Source: Collinsella sp. An307 (GTDB lineage Bacteria; Actinomycetota; Coriobacteriia; Coriobacteriales; Coriobacteriaceae). From it: DNA of 64,000 nucleotides. The translations under genes and the position numbers were made by a program. The stretch is from assembly GCF_002161805.1 (NCBI RefSeq), contig NZ_NFIP01000003.1:170341-234340 (forward strand), read 5' to 3'. The notes under the pieces are model-generated. The model had not been told where the DNA came from, did no database searches, and saw only the letters and a list, made by a program, of their open reading frames with translations. This document shows, one piece after another, positions 9,191-17,786 of this stretch (position 1 is its first letter; every line of letters begins with the position of its first letter).

Positions 9191-9604
9191 ATGAAGCGCG
9201 CTCTGCACCGCACCCTTATCGAGAAGGTCCTCTTTGTATGCGCCTGGTTTGTACTCGCTCTCGGCGCGATCGGTGTGGTCGTGCCCATCTTGCCCACGAC
9301 GCCGCTCGTCCTTCTCGCCTCGGCGCTCTTTGCCAAGAGCAGTCCGCGGTTTGATGCCTGGCTGCGCACCACGCGTCTATACAAGAGCTACGTGGTGCCC
9401 TTCCGCGAGACGGGAGGCATGACGGCGCGCAAGAAGGTTACGATGTTCGCTGTGACGGCGGCGACCTGCGCCGTGAGCTTCATGCTCGTTGACTTTGTGC
9501 CGGCGCGGGCGATTCTGGTGGTTGTGGTGTGCGGTATGGGCATCGCGCTCATGACGCGCATCAGGACCATCACGCCGGAGGAGGAGGCGCGTCTCGGCGC
9601 GTAG
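9191..9604 (+). CDS. DUF454 (YbaN family) small membrane protein
   Basis: 137 residues with three or four hydrophobic segments. The diagnostic N-terminal block is LGAIGVVVPILPTTPLVLLASALFA with PILPTTP at its heart. The YbaN/DUF454 family is widespread, its function is not established, and it is often found beside heme or iron genes. ATG 9191 follows AAAGGAAG. It lies 23 bases after the second ABC gene and is surely in the same transcript. Its retention between an exporter pair and a YgbA gene suggests a shared iron/heme role. Confidence 0.87.
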   Translation: MKRALHRTLIEKVLFVCAWFVLALGAIGVVVPILPTTPLVLLASALFAKSSPRFDAWLRTTRLYKSYVVPFRETGGMTARKKVTMFAVTAATCAVSFMLVDFVPARAILVVVVCGMGIALMTRIRTITPEEEARLGA

Positions 9605-9720
9605 CGCGCAGGTCCGCGTAGCCCACGGGCCGGCGTAGCGCGCATGCCCGCTTGGCGGGCGCCTCGCGGCCGTCCGCACCTCGCGACCGCGTTTACCTTG
9701 TGAACCGATAGGGGAGATGT

Positions 9721-10074
9721 ATGCCCAAGACACCCGACACGCCCGCCGTCGCCCGGCGCCGCGCACGAGAGAAGCGCGTTGTCTCGCAGATGATTGCGTT
9801 GTACTGCCGCGGCCATCATGGTGCATCCGAGCGGACCGAGCGCGCGCTCTGCGGCGAGGCCGTGTGCCCGGCGTGTGCCGAGCTCGATGCGCTCGCCGCC
9901 CGCCGCACGGAGCTTTGCCCCCATATGGCGACCAAGACCTCGTGCAACAAGTGCGCCAGACACTGCTATCCACCTCAGCAGCGCGATCAAATCCGCGCGG
10001 TGATGCGCTACGCGGGCCCGCGCATGCTGTTGCACCACCCTGTGGCGGCGGTGCGTCATCTGTTAGGTAAGTAA
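9721..10074 (+). CDS. YgbA family (nitrous oxide-stimulated promoter family) cysteine-rich protein
   Basis: A 117-residue protein with the YgbA family layout: MIALYCRGHH (residues 24-33), CPACAELDALA (49-59), CPHMATKTSCNKCARHCY (66-83) and the closing MRYAGPRMLLHHPVAAVRHLL. Eight cysteines (29, 44, 49, 52, 66, 75, 78, 82) suggest metal or Fe-S binding. In enteric bacteria ygbA is controlled by the NO sensor NsrR and has been linked to growth under iron limitation and nitrosative stress. Here it is the last gene of the ABC/DUF454 group, 116 bases after DUF454. ATG 9721 is chosen over an out-of-frame ATG at 9717; GGGGAG precedes it. Confidence 0.9.
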   Translation: MPKTPDTPAVARRRAREKRVVSQMIALYCRGHHGASERTERALCGEAVCPACAELDALAARRTELCPHMATKTSCNKCARHCYPPQQRDQIRAVMRYAGPRMLLHHPVAAVRHLLGK

Positions 10075-10083
10075 CGGCGCTTC

Positions 10084-10232
10084 GGGTGCATCCGTCACGC
10101 CCCGTGTGCAAAGTGCACACCCCGTGTGCATCCTGCACGCTTTAGAGCCTTTTAAGCGTTACGGATGCACACAGGGTGTGCAGAATGCACATAGGGCGTG
10201 CGGGATGCACACGCACCGTGCCAATTGCACGC
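10084..10232. repeat. Array of TGTGCA-type dyads: three tandem 20-base units facing three inverted units
   Basis: Three units of about 20 bases of the form GTGTGCANNNTGCACRCCCC run from 10084 to 10142. After an 11-base spacer the same pattern returns inverted from 10154 to 10212. Aligned by hand, the 59-base arms agree at 47 of 59 positions. A further half-copy reaches 10232. Each unit is itself a palindrome. The array fills the gap between ygbA and the convergent usp gene and can fold into one long hairpin, with ACGCTT/AAGCGT closing the central loop. It resembles a BIME/REP-like element or a multi-site operator; no coding is evident. Confidence 0.85.
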
Positions 10233-10240
10233 AGCAAATG

Positions 10241-10714
10241 CTACTTGACGGTCATCACAGGTACGTTCACCGAGCGGAGGACGCCAAAGCTCACGCTGCC
10301 GATCATGCCGGAGAGGCGGCCCAAGCCGCGCCTGCCCATAACAACAAGGTCGATGTCGTGATTCTCCACGTAGTCGGCAATGCCCTCAACCGCCGAGGAG
10401 GCAACGATCGCGTTCGTCACAACCTTGCACTTGGCGCCGTCGAGCGCGTCGTCAATCACGCCCGTCATGTCATCGCGCGTGCGCTGCAGAAGCGCGCCCA
10501 GCAGGTTGTCGTAGTCTACCTGCGACGCAACGGAGAACGGGTCCTCGGAGGAGCTGGAGCCAAAGAGCGGGTCGGGCAGCGCCCCCACCGAGACGGCCGT
10601 CACCACATGCACCTCCGCCTCGGGGTCGTCGCCCACCATGCCAAAGGCCACATGCAGGGCGCTTTTGGCGTGATCGGACTCGTCATAGGGGACCAGCACT
10701 TTCTTGAATAGCAT
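10241..10714 (-). CDS. Universal stress protein (UspA family)
   Basis: A 157-residue single-domain Usp. It starts FKKVLVPYDESDHAKSAL, has the aspartate of the first strand, and ends with the ATP-binding pattern GRRGLGRLSG followed by SVSFGVL (G-2X-G-9X-G/S) and VPVMTVK. ATP-binding Usps act as cytoplasmic stress and energy sensors. ATG 10714 is preceded by GGGAGGG. Its 3' end directly abuts the dyad array, which may act as its terminator. Confidence 0.92.
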   Translation of the reverse strand: MLFKKVLVPYDESDHAKSALHVAFGMVGDDPEAEVHVVTAVSVGALPDPLFGSSSSEDPFSVASQVDYDNLLGALLQRTRDDMTGVIDDALDGAKCKVVTNAIVASSAVEGIADYVENHDIDLVVMGRRGLGRLSGMIGSVSFGVLRSVNVPVMTVK

Positions 10715-10873
10715 CGTCACCCTCCCATCGTCGCCGCGGACGATACTCGCTTCCGTTATACCCCGCGTGCGCACAAGACGGTTTTGCGATGGCGCCGCGC
10801 CGCCGAACGTGCCGTCGGGCGCCGCGACCGGTATGATAGGGACGGTTATGCAAACGCCGGCTGCGGAGGAACC

Positions 10874-11785
10874 ATGCCACACGTGTTTCTGTCCGATCTC
10901 ACCCCCCACGAGCTGCAGGAGCGCTACGGGCGCGTGCGCTACGTCTTCACCGACCTCGACGGCACCATGATGGGCCCGGGGTCCTGCGTGCTCAAGAACG
11001 CGGCGGGCGAGCCCTCGCTCGAGTTCGTCACGGCTCTCGTCGATCTAGCGCGCGCCGGTATCGAGGTCATCCCGTGCTCGGGGCGCAACCGCTCCATGCT
11101 TCACGAGGATACGCGCGTGCTCGGCCTCAACAGCTACATCGGCGAGATGGGCGGCCTCATCATGCTCGATCGTGAGCACAACGAGTGGGAGTACTTCACG
11201 GCCGATATGCCCTATGACCCCACCGACGGCCGCACCCCGCACGAGGTTATCGAGGCGGCGGGCGTGTGCGACGAGTTTGTGGGCCGTTGGCCGGGCATGC
11301 TCGAGTACCACAACGACATGTCGACCGGCTACAAGTACCGCGAGGTCACGGTTGGCTTCCGCGGCGAGGTTGATGACGAGGTAGCGCAGGCCATCCTCGA
11401 CGAGTCCGGCCTTCCCCTCGACTGGGCGTGCAACGGTTTTCTGAACTACATCTCCGCCCCCACCACCCTTAAGCTTCCCGAGGGCGTGCGCGGGCGCGCC
11501 TTCAACATCCAGCCGCGCGGGCTCGAGAAGGGCCGTGCCATCCGCCGCTTCTGCGAGCGCCGCGACATCGATCCGGCGGAGACCCTCTCCATCGGCGACG
11601 CCGAGTCCGACTTCCTCATGGCGGACGCGACCGCGCAGTTCATCCTGGTGGAAAACGGCCTCAAGGACCCGGGCGCGGAGCTGTTCCTCGCCGGGCACGA
11701 CAACGCCTGCATCGCGCGCGGCCGCACCATCGACGCTTGGTCGGGCGCTATGCGCATGGTGCTCGAAGCCGTCCGCAACGCATAA
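10874..11785 (+). CDS. HAD superfamily hydrolase (Cof/type IIB-like)
   Basis: A 303-residue phosphatase. The nucleophile motif is FTDLDGTM (D27, D29), motif II is in IPCSGRNRS, and the metal-binding loop is GDAESDFLMA near residue 235. A large C2-type cap lies between motifs II and III, placing it with sugar-phosphate or mannosyl-phosphoglycerate phosphatase-like HAD-IIB enzymes. ATG 10874 follows GGAGGA; the upstream in-frame extension to 10784 has no ribosome binding site. It ends 11 bases before murI, so the two are likely one operon. Substrate unknown. Confidence 0.85.
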   Translation: MPHVFLSDLTPHELQERYGRVRYVFTDLDGTMMGPGSCVLKNAAGEPSLEFVTALVDLARAGIEVIPCSGRNRSMLHEDTRVLGLNSYIGEMGGLIMLDREHNEWEYFTADMPYDPTDGRTPHEVIEAAGVCDEFVGRWPGMLEYHNDMSTGYKYREVTVGFRGEVDDEVAQAILDESGLPLDWACNGFLNYISAPTTLKLPEGVRGRAFNIQPRGLEKGRAIRRFCERRDIDPAETLSIGDAESDFLMADATAQFILVENGLKDPGAELFLAGHDNACIARGRTIDAWSGAMRMVLEAVRNA

Positions 11786-11796
11786 GGGAGGCGGCT

Positions 11797-12810
11797 ATGG
11801 GCGAGGTGAGCGACTGCACGGTTAAGGCGACTGCAAACGGTATGGCTGAGGTGGCCGAGGGCTGCGTCGCGTCGGCGATCGCGGGTCACGCGGCCGAGGC
11901 GATCGCGGCGGCCATTCCGGCCTATGAGGGCGACGAGCGGCCCATCGGCATCTTTGACTCAGGCCTCGGCGGCCTTACCGTGGCGCGTGCCATCTCGCAG
12001 GCGCTGCCGCACGAGTCCATCTGCTACATCGGCGATACCGAGCGCTGCCCCTACGGTGTGCGCTCCGAGGCCGAGGTGCGCTCGTTTGTCTTGCAGGTGG
12101 GCAGCTGGCTCACGCGCCAGAACGTCAAGATGATCATCATCGCCTGCAACACCGCCACGGCGGCGGCGCTGCAGCTTGCCCAGCAGACCTTTGACGTGCC
12201 CGTCATCGGCGTGATTGTGCCCGGTGCGCGCGCTGCCATTCACAGTACGCGCTCGCGCAAGGTGGGCGTGCTCGCCACCGAGCTCACCATCCGCTCGGGC
12301 GCCTACGCGCGCGCCATTCAGGATTTTGACGCGGGCGTGGACGTGTTCGGTTGCGCGGCGCCTGAGTTTGTTGAGCTGGTGGAGCACGAGCTTGCCGACG
12401 GTGTGCGCGACGGCACCCGCTGGCTTGGCGGCGTGGACGTGTTCGACACCCCTGCGATCCGCGCGATCGTGGCAGAGCGCGTCGCGCCCCTGCGCGACCG
12501 CGGGGTCGATACCGTGGTACTCGGTTGCACGCATTTCCCGCTGCTCGTAGGTCCCATCCGCGCTGCGCTTGGCGAGGGGGTGCGGGTGGTGTCCTCCGCA
12601 GAGGAGATCACGCGCGAACTCGCCGAGATGCTCATGCGCCGCGAGGAGCTCGCCGCTTCGGAGGTGCCGGTGCGGCATCGCTTTGCCACAACCTCGGCGG
12701 ACACGGCGTCGTTCGCTACGGCGGGCGGGTTTATTTTTGGCCAACCGCTTGGCGAGGTCGAGCACGTGGCACCCGTGGTGCTCGAGCGCTCGGCGGCCTC
12801 TTTGCTGTAG
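11797..12810 (+). CDS. murI: Glutamate racemase
   Basis: A cofactor-independent racemase making D-glutamate for peptidoglycan. The catalytic cysteines are in ACNTA (C117) and GCTHFP (C244), and IGIFDSGLGGLTV (residues 50-62) is the substrate-binding start of the fold. At 337 residues it carries about 48 extra N-terminal residues, rich in alanine, ahead of the normal start of the domain. ATG 11797 has a near-perfect AAGGGAGG, so the extension appears genuine; an internal Met16 is a possible alternative. It follows the HAD gene by 11 bases. Confidence 0.94.
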   Translation: MGEVSDCTVKATANGMAEVAEGCVASAIAGHAAEAIAAAIPAYEGDERPIGIFDSGLGGLTVARAISQALPHESICYIGDTERCPYGVRSEAEVRSFVLQVGSWLTRQNVKMIIIACNTATAAALQLAQQTFDVPVIGVIVPGARAAIHSTRSRKVGVLATELTIRSGAYARAIQDFDAGVDVFGCAAPEFVELVEHELADGVRDGTRWLGGVDVFDTPAIRAIVAERVAPLRDRGVDTVVLGCTHFPLLVGPIRAALGEGVRVVSSAEEITRELAEMLMRREELAASEVPVRHRFATTSADTASFATAGGFIFGQPLGEVEHVAPVVLERSAASLL

Positions 12811-12978
12811 CGCTGCGCCGCCCGACGTATTCGGAAAACCTTCGAAGTACGTGGACTTAATTTCGCTGGCTACATAGTCAGCCTGTATCGATGAGTCTTA
12901 TCAGGGCGTTTACCACTCACGCTAAGCTGCTAGACCGCTGAGCCGAATAGGCCCACTTACTTCGTTTTGTTTTGTGCG

Positions 12979-13656
12979 TCAAACGAGCTCGAGGTAGTCC
13001 TCGCCCGCGCCGCAGACCGGGCATGCGGGCGGCTCGCCCTCGGGCACGTCAAAGACGGCGCCGCACATGAGGCAGCGGTAGGTGCGCGTCGCAGGTGCAG
13101 CGGCACCGGCCGGGTCTGTGGCCGCGTCCGCGACCGCTGCTGCATCGTTCTCGGGGATGAGCTTGAGCAGGCGCTCGGCGGCGGCAGCTACGGGAAAGTC
13201 GTCCGAGGGAGGCGCCGCCACGAGCGCGCGCAACAGGTCGTGGGCGTTTTTGCTCTGCGGCAGCATGTAGCCGCTCTCGCGTAGAAGGTCCTCGGCAACA
13301 AGACGCGTGGCCCGGGCGAAGGCGGCGCCGAGCCTGCCTGCCCCCTCATCTTCGGCGGAGGCGGCAAGCGCGCGGGCGAGTTCTTCGGTGCGCGCCTTTT
13401 CGCGTGCCATGGCGAGCGCGGGCGCAAGCACCGTCTCGCTCTTCATCTGCTGAGGCGGGTAGGAGAGGGGCACCAGCGAGATCGCGCCGCTTGGGCAGGC
13501 GGCCGCGCACTCGCCGCAGCCGATGCACTTCTCGGGGTCGATGATGCTGTTCTCGGTATCGCTTGCGCCGGTGGGGCACACGTAGAGGCAGAGGCAGTCC
13601 TTGGTGCAAAGGCGCAGGTTTCTTACGGCAATGTGGGTCTTCTCGGTTGCCATCAT
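12979..13656 (-). CDS. Ferredoxin-rubredoxin fusion protein
   Basis: 225 residues. An N-terminal dicluster ferredoxin-like part has C17/C21/C23/C27 (spacing C-x3-C-x-C-x3-CP, unusual) and a regular C44/C47/C50/C54 set ([12 protein letters not shown]). A helical linker (about 65-190) leads to a C-terminal rubredoxin-like knuckle pair C195/C198 and C212/C215 (YRCLMCG, CPVCG). It is a soluble electron carrier. The start ATG overlaps the stop of the upstream rubredoxin gene (ATGA), with GGGAGGG ahead, so the two are made together and probably exchange electrons in peroxide or oxygen detoxification. Confidence 0.85.
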   Translation of the reverse strand: MMATEKTHIAVRNLRLCTKDCLCLYVCPTGASDTENSIIDPEKCIGCGECAAACPSGAISLVPLSYPPQQMKSETVLAPALAMAREKARTEELARALAASAEDEGAGRLGAAFARATRLVAEDLLRESGYMLPQSKNAHDLLRALVAAPPSDDFPVAAAAERLLKLIPENDAAAVADAATDPAGAAAPATRTYRCLMCGAVFDVPEGEPPACPVCGAGEDYLELV

Positions 13657-14384
13657 GCGGCCCTCCCGCGGATCTCGTCAAACTTCCAATCGGGCACCTT
13701 GCAGACGGGGCAGAGCGCGGGCGGGCGCTCGCCCACAAACGTAAAGCCGCATACCGAGCAGACCCAGATGCGAGCGCCATCGAGCATCGCGGGTCCCTCG
13801 CGCCGGTACCGCTCGGCAAGCGAGGCGAGGGTCCGCGTCACCTTCTCGCCCCACGTGCAGATACGGAGCGTCCCGCGGTCGGTCGCGCCCTCGGCAGCGG
13901 AGCGGAGCGCCGGATAGCCGGTGTCGAGGTCGCGCTGGAAGTGGTCGGCAAGTTCGCTGATGGCTCGGGCGTCATCGGTGCCCGGCTCGGCCGCCGCGCG
14001 CGCGGTAAAGTACGTCGCGAGCTCGCCAAAGAGCGCGGACTCCTCGGCGAGGTACTGCTTCTCGCAGCCGCGAGCGAGGTTAGAGCAGATAGCAGCGAGC
14101 ACACCGGCGGGAAGCTCAGTGAGATCGTGGTCGAGGGGCGTGTCCGCAGACGCGGCGGCGGCCATCGCAGGACCAGACGACGCGTCAGCAGGCGAGGTCA
14201 CGGCCGACGATGCGCCTGCGGCCGTCGCGCCGGCGTCCGTGGAGGCTGCCGCACGCTCGGGCTCGAAGGCGCTCTTGGCAGCGCCGCAGAGGGGGCAGGT
14301 CCACGTTTCGGGAAGCTCCGCGAAAGGCGTTTCCTCCACCTCCTCGTCGTAGACGTATCCGCAGATGGAGCAAACGTAGCGCAT
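13653..14384 (-). CDS. Double rubredoxin protein with helical middle domain (rubrerythrin-like)
   Basis: 243 residues. An N-terminal rubredoxin ([12 protein letters not shown]5/C8, and CPLCG, C30/C33) and a second knuckle pair at the C-terminus (WVCSVCGF, C209/C212, and CPVC, C225/C228) enclose a helical domain. An Ala/Ser-rich linker spans residues 44-80. The middle domain (about 88-200) is helical with several Glu/His, but I do not see the paired E-x-x-H of a true rubrerythrin di-iron site. ATG 14384 follows GGAGGGAGG. It is the first gene of the pair with the ferredoxin-rubredoxin. A TATAGT -10-like box is at 14436-14441 on this strand. Confidence 0.8.
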   Translation of the reverse strand: MRYVCSICGYVYDEEVEETPFAELPETWTCPLCGAAKSAFEPERAAASTDAGATAAGASSAVTSPADASSGPAMAAAASADTPLDHDLTELPAGVLAAICSNLARGCEKQYLAEESALFGELATYFTARAAAEPGTDDARAISELADHFQRDLDTGYPALRSAAEGATDRGTLRICTWGEKVTRTLASLAERYRREGPAMLDGARIWVCSVCGFTFVGERPPALCPVCKVPDWKFDEIRGRAA

Positions 14385-14652
14385 GCGGCCTCCCTCCGCC
14401 GTGGCGCCCGGCGGATTATGCGCGCCGAGCGCAAAACTATACCTTGATTGCACCGGGCAGAGTAACGACCTGTCAAGTGCGAACCCGGCAACGGTTGCCC
14501 CGGCGTTCCCAACGGTTTTTTCTGCGCCTGCCGAGCACAGGTACCGTATGCAGGTAGAATGGTGCGCACCGCAAACGGCGCGCGTCCCGGGCGTCGCAGG
14601 CCGAGGTGTACGGAACGCGCGGCGCACAGAGACCGGAGAAGGGGAGGAGCGT

Positions 14653-15453
14653 ATGGCCATCTGGATTACCGGAGACATTCACGGCGGTATCGACATCGCC
14701 AAGCTCTCGTACCGCCGCTGGCCGGAGGGGCGCCTCCTCACGCGTGAGGACTTTGTTATCGTCGCGGGTGACTTTGGGATGCCGTGGAGCGGTTCCAACG
14801 ACGAGCTCTACTGGCTGGACTGGTTGAACAATCGCCCCTGGACCACGCTCTACGTCGACGGCAACCACGAATGTTACCCCTATCTCGAGGATCTTCCCGT
14901 GACTGAGCGCTGGGGCGGCAAGGTCCAGGTCTACCCTGAGTATCCCAACATCATCCGCCTCATGCGCGGGCAGGTTTTCGATCTGCCCAACGTTTCCCGC
15001 GGCGCCGTCAACGAGGGCGACGAGCCGCCGGCTTCGCCCGCCAACCCCGCGCCTTCCACGCGGCGCATCTTCACCATGGGTGGCGCCGATAGTCACGACA
15101 AGGAGTGGCGCACGCCCGGCTTGAGCTGGTTTCCCGAGGAGCTCCCCTCGTGGGACGAGTACGCAGAAGCCGAGCGCAACCTCGCGGCTGCCGATTGGCA
15201 GGTGGACCTCGCCATCTCGCATTGTTGCGCTACGCGGTGGCTGCCCGCGGTGCTGCCCGCCGACTCCCTCGCCGAAGGCATTACGACCGACGCCCTTACA
15301 ACGTGGTTCGACGACATCGAGGACCGCCTCTCCTTCCGCATGTGGCTCTTTGGCCACTACCACACCGACGTTATGCCGGACACGCGCCACCGCGCGCTCT
15401 ACCGGGATATCGTCTCGGTGAACGAGTTGTTGGCGGAGAGCGGGCGCGCATGA
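14653..15453 (+). CDS. Calcineurin-like metallophosphoesterase
   Basis: A 266-residue enzyme with all family blocks: GDIHG at the start (residues 7-11), GDFG, GNHE and the C-terminal GHYH. These bind two divalent metals and cleave phosphomonoesters or diesters; the substrate cannot be told. ATG 14653 is preceded by GGGGAGGAG. It overlaps the next gene by four bases (ATGA) and so forms an operon with the methyltransferase. The 268 bases between this gene and the divergent redox operon hold the promoters for both. Confidence 0.9.
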   Translation: MAIWITGDIHGGIDIAKLSYRRWPEGRLLTREDFVIVAGDFGMPWSGSNDELYWLDWLNNRPWTTLYVDGNHECYPYLEDLPVTERWGGKVQVYPEYPNIIRLMRGQVFDLPNVSRGAVNEGDEPPASPANPAPSTRRIFTMGGADSHDKEWRTPGLSWFPEELPSWDEYAEAERNLAAADWQVDLAISHCCATRWLPAVLPADSLAEGITTDALTTWFDDIEDRLSFRMWLFGHYHTDVMPDTRHRALYRDIVSVNELLAESGRA

Positions 15454-16070
15454 CGCGGGATGAGCTCTTTCAGGCAGACATGGCCCGCGACATCGCGCTC
15501 GCAGGCAGGCCCCTTGCCGCCCCGCACGCGACGCGCTTTGCCGAGGAAGGCGCTCACGACCCCACGCCTACGCCGTATTTTGTGCTGGACGAGCTGCTGG
15601 CTCCTCTCCATCTGGGCGAGGGTGACCACCTGCTCGACGTGGGTTGCGGGTGCGGCCGCGTGCTCGCCTACGCGGCACAGCGCTTCCCGGCGGCGCTCGC
15701 GACCGGCGTCGAGCTCGATCCTGAGCTCGCCCGCATCGCGCAGGCGTGGACGGAACCACGCCCCAACCTCGCGGTCCGGCAGGCAAGCGTGCTCGATTTG
15801 GACCTTACGCCCTACACCCACATCTACCTCTTCAATCCCTTCGACACAGCGGTGCTCACCCGTTTTCTCGACAAGCTTGCGCGCGAGGCCCGGCGCCCCG
15901 TCACGCTCGTCCATATGTCCGACAACGGCGAGACCTATTCCTACCTCGGCCGTGCTGGCTTCTCGCTCATACTCGAGGGGAGTATCCAGAGCTATTGCAC
16001 GGCAGAAGGAGCGGCGGTCGAGGTCTTCGGCTGCCCGCAGCACTGGTCCCGCTGGCGCTTCACACCCTGA
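15450..16070 (+). CDS. Class I SAM-dependent methyltransferase-like protein
   Basis: 206 residues. The S-adenosylmethionine loop is LLDVGCGCGRVLAYAA with the acidic partner ELD shortly after (GVELDPELARIA). The following YLFNPFD takes the place of motif IV. The rest matches small methyltransferases acting on unknown substrates. ATG 15450 overlaps the metallophosphoesterase stop; GCGGAGAG lies upstream. The methyl acceptor is unknown. Confidence 0.83.
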   Translation: MTRDELFQADMARDIALAGRPLAAPHATRFAEEGAHDPTPTPYFVLDELLAPLHLGEGDHLLDVGCGCGRVLAYAAQRFPAALATGVELDPELARIAQAWTEPRPNLAVRQASVLDLDLTPYTHIYLFNPFDTAVLTRFLDKLAREARRPVTLVHMSDNGETYSYLGRAGFSLILEGSIQSYCTAEGAAVEVFGCPQHWSRWRFTP

Positions 16071-16247
16071 TACGGGTATCATGCAGCTCGAAGCGGACGA
16101 CAGCCGAGCTGCGGGTGGTGGCATACCGCCCGCCCATTGCCGCCCGTGGCGTCTGCTTGCTGCCGTCAGCGGCGCAGGCCGACGTTCTCGCCGTTTGCAA
16201 CAGCGTCCCTATCGTCGTTCCGCTCGATTCTTCTACAAGGAGCTCTC

Positions 16248-16853
16248 ATGTCCCAGCTCTACCTCGTCCGCCACGGTCAGACCCTTTTCAACGCACTCCG
16301 CCGCAAGCAGGGTTGGTGCGACTCGCCCCTCACCGAGGTGGGTATCAAGCAGGCCCACCTCGCTGGCAAAGTGCTGCGCGAGCGCAGCATCACCTTCGAC
16401 CACTTCTACTCCTCTCCCGCCGAGCGCGCCTGCGACACGCTCGAGATTGTGCTCGATGAGCTCGGCTTGGCGGGCACGCCGTACGAGCGCGTAAAGGGTT
16501 TGAAGGAGCAGAACTTCGGTGTCTTCGAGGGGCTCACCGAGGATACCAACCCGCCGCGCGGCACGCTCGGTTTTTATGCGCAGTTTGGCGGCGAGTCCGA
16601 GGAGGAGGCCGCCGCGCGCATGGCGGCGTGCATGGCCGAGCTTATGGCTCGTGAGGGGCACGAGCGCGTGCTTGCCGCGGTCCACGGCGGCGTGCTCTGG
16701 TTCACGCTGCTCGCGGCTGGCAAGGAGCACCTCGCGCGCCTCGACAACCCGCAGCCCATCCCTAATGCGGCGATTCTGGTGTGCGATTGGGACGGCGAGC
16801 ATCTCACGCCCGTCGAGCTCATCGATCCGGCCGAGGGGCAGGGTGTCTGCTAG
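16248..16853 (+). CDS. Histidine phosphatase family protein (phosphoglycerate mutase-like)
   Basis: 201 residues. The phosphohistidine motif LVRHGQT (R8, H9) starts the protein, FYSSPAERACDT carries the second arginine, and the late histidine is in AVHGG. Lack of the long insertions of dPGM suggests a broad-specificity phosphatase (CobC/PhoE-like) rather than glycolytic mutase. ATG 16248 follows AAGGAG. The 177-base gap upstream shows no clear promoter, so it may be read from the methyltransferase transcript. Confidence 0.9.
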   Translation: MSQLYLVRHGQTLFNALRRKQGWCDSPLTEVGIKQAHLAGKVLRERSITFDHFYSSPAERACDTLEIVLDELGLAGTPYERVKGLKEQNFGVFEGLTEDTNPPRGTLGFYAQFGGESEEEAAARMAACMAELMAREGHERVLAAVHGGVLWFTLLAAGKEHLARLDNPQPIPNAAILVCDWDGEHLTPVELIDPAEGQGVC

Positions 16854-16891
16854 TCTGTGCCTCGGCTGCCATTGAAATCTATAGGCAGCGG

Positions 16892-17010
16892 TTGACTGGC
16901 GATGCGGACTACGAGGTATACTGAAGATGCCAGCGGGCCCGTGATCTAAAGGTAGCTACGGGCGGCGCGGTGTGGTTAAGGCGCCTGTTCCAGCAGGCGC
17001 CTTCTTGCTA
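16892..17010 (+). ncRNA. Candidate small RNA: promoter-terminator unit of about 80 bases
   Basis: TTGACT (16892-16897) and TATACT (16917-16922), spaced by 19 bases, make a recognisable though slightly long promoter. About 50 bases on, AAGGCGCCTG (16978-16987) pairs perfectly with CAGGCGCCTT (16994-17003) around TTCCAG, followed by CTTGCT. No start codon with a ribosome binding site lies between. An independent short transcript of unknown role is the simplest reading. Alternatively the hairpin is a terminator for the convergent lipoprotein gene. Confidence 0.4.
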
Positions 17011-17026
17011 CTCAGGTGATATTGGG

Positions 17027-17722
17027 CTAACTGACGTTTGTCCACCAAGTGAACTCGCATCCATCTGCGGAGTTGAATTGCAGATAACCGTTGTATACCT
17101 GCAAATACCCTGTCACCGAGAGCCAGCAGTTAGGAATCTGATCAACGTCGGTAAGCATGGGCGAGAATGCGCTCCAGTCCCCCTCGGTCCAGATGACGAG
17201 CTGGACGCTGTCTGTTGCGGGGTATGCGCTTCCGATATTAACGAAGACGGGCTTGCCAGCGGAATCGCTTGAGTGGGTTACACCTACGACGGGGCCGGCG
17301 ACTGTGCACCAGGTACCGGCTTTTGCCCACGCGTTGTACCACCGATCGCTTTCGGGAATGGAGAGAAGGTCCGGGGATGTGGTCGGCCAGCGCGGGTCGT
17401 CATACGTTGGCAAAGCGCGGTGAGCTCCGCCCCCTGAATGAGGGCTGGAATTGCTTTCAGATCTATTCCACTCGGTGTTTGGTGAAGAGGTGTCAACCTC
17501 GTTACTCTCCACTAGGTTGTCAGGATCGCCGTCGTATTCTTTTCCGCATTTCTCGCAGATGTAGGTGTCATCGCGAAGAGCATGGAGGTAAACGTGAAGA
17601 TGCCCGTCGTTTTCTTCGTAGTCATAGGAGACGGGCTCACTGTTATGGATAAACGAGCATCCGCAAAGCAGTAACGGATTGAGTGCGAGGAGGATGAAGG
17701 CGATGCAGGCAAAGCGTCTCAT
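17027..17722 (-). CDS. Secreted lipoprotein of unknown function, C-terminal OB-like domain
   Basis: 231 residues. The N-terminus is a lipoprotein signal: two arginines, a hydrophobic run, then LCGC as lipobox (cysteine 22). A C-x2-C pair (ICEKC, residues 56-60) and a Ser/Asn-rich linker (75-100) follow. Residues about 125-230 (from WAKAGTWCTVAG to the end) look like an OB-fold: a central VTGYLQVYNGYLQF strand pair as in nucleic-acid-type OB domains. The base composition is clearly lower in GC than its neighbours, hinting at recent acquisition. ATG 17722 follows AAAGGGG. I do not recognise a named family. Confidence 0.7.
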   Translation of the reverse strand: MRRFACIAFILLALNPLLLCGCSFIHNSEPVSYDYEENDGHLHVYLHALRDDTYICEKCGKEYDGDPDNLVESNEVDTSSPNTEWNRSESNSSPHSGGGAHRALPTYDDPRWPTTSPDLLSIPESDRWYNAWAKAGTWCTVAGPVVGVTHSSDSAGKPVFVNIGSAYPATDSVQLVIWTEGDWSAFSPMLTDVDQIPNCWLSVTGYLQVYNGYLQFNSADGCEFTWWTNVS

Positions 17723-17786
17723 GGCAGCCCCTTTGCTCGGTATACTGCTGTAGCTTGAGTATACTGCCACCTCGCTTTGGCACGGG

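Noticed and set aside
10084-10232. CRISPR array
   Set aside because: The units are palindromic, only about 20 bases long, directly abutting and partly inverted; there are no spacers and no cas genes.
12890-12970. tRNA-like pieces on the minus strand (a GGCTCAGCGGTCTAGC segment)
   Set aside because: No acceptor stem, T-arm or proper anticodon loop can be formed; at most a remnant.
16929-17003. Possible tRNA with a GGTTAAGGCGCC D-arm
   Set aside because: The hairpin that would be the anticodon arm has a ten-base perfect stem and no T-arm follows; a terminator explains it better.
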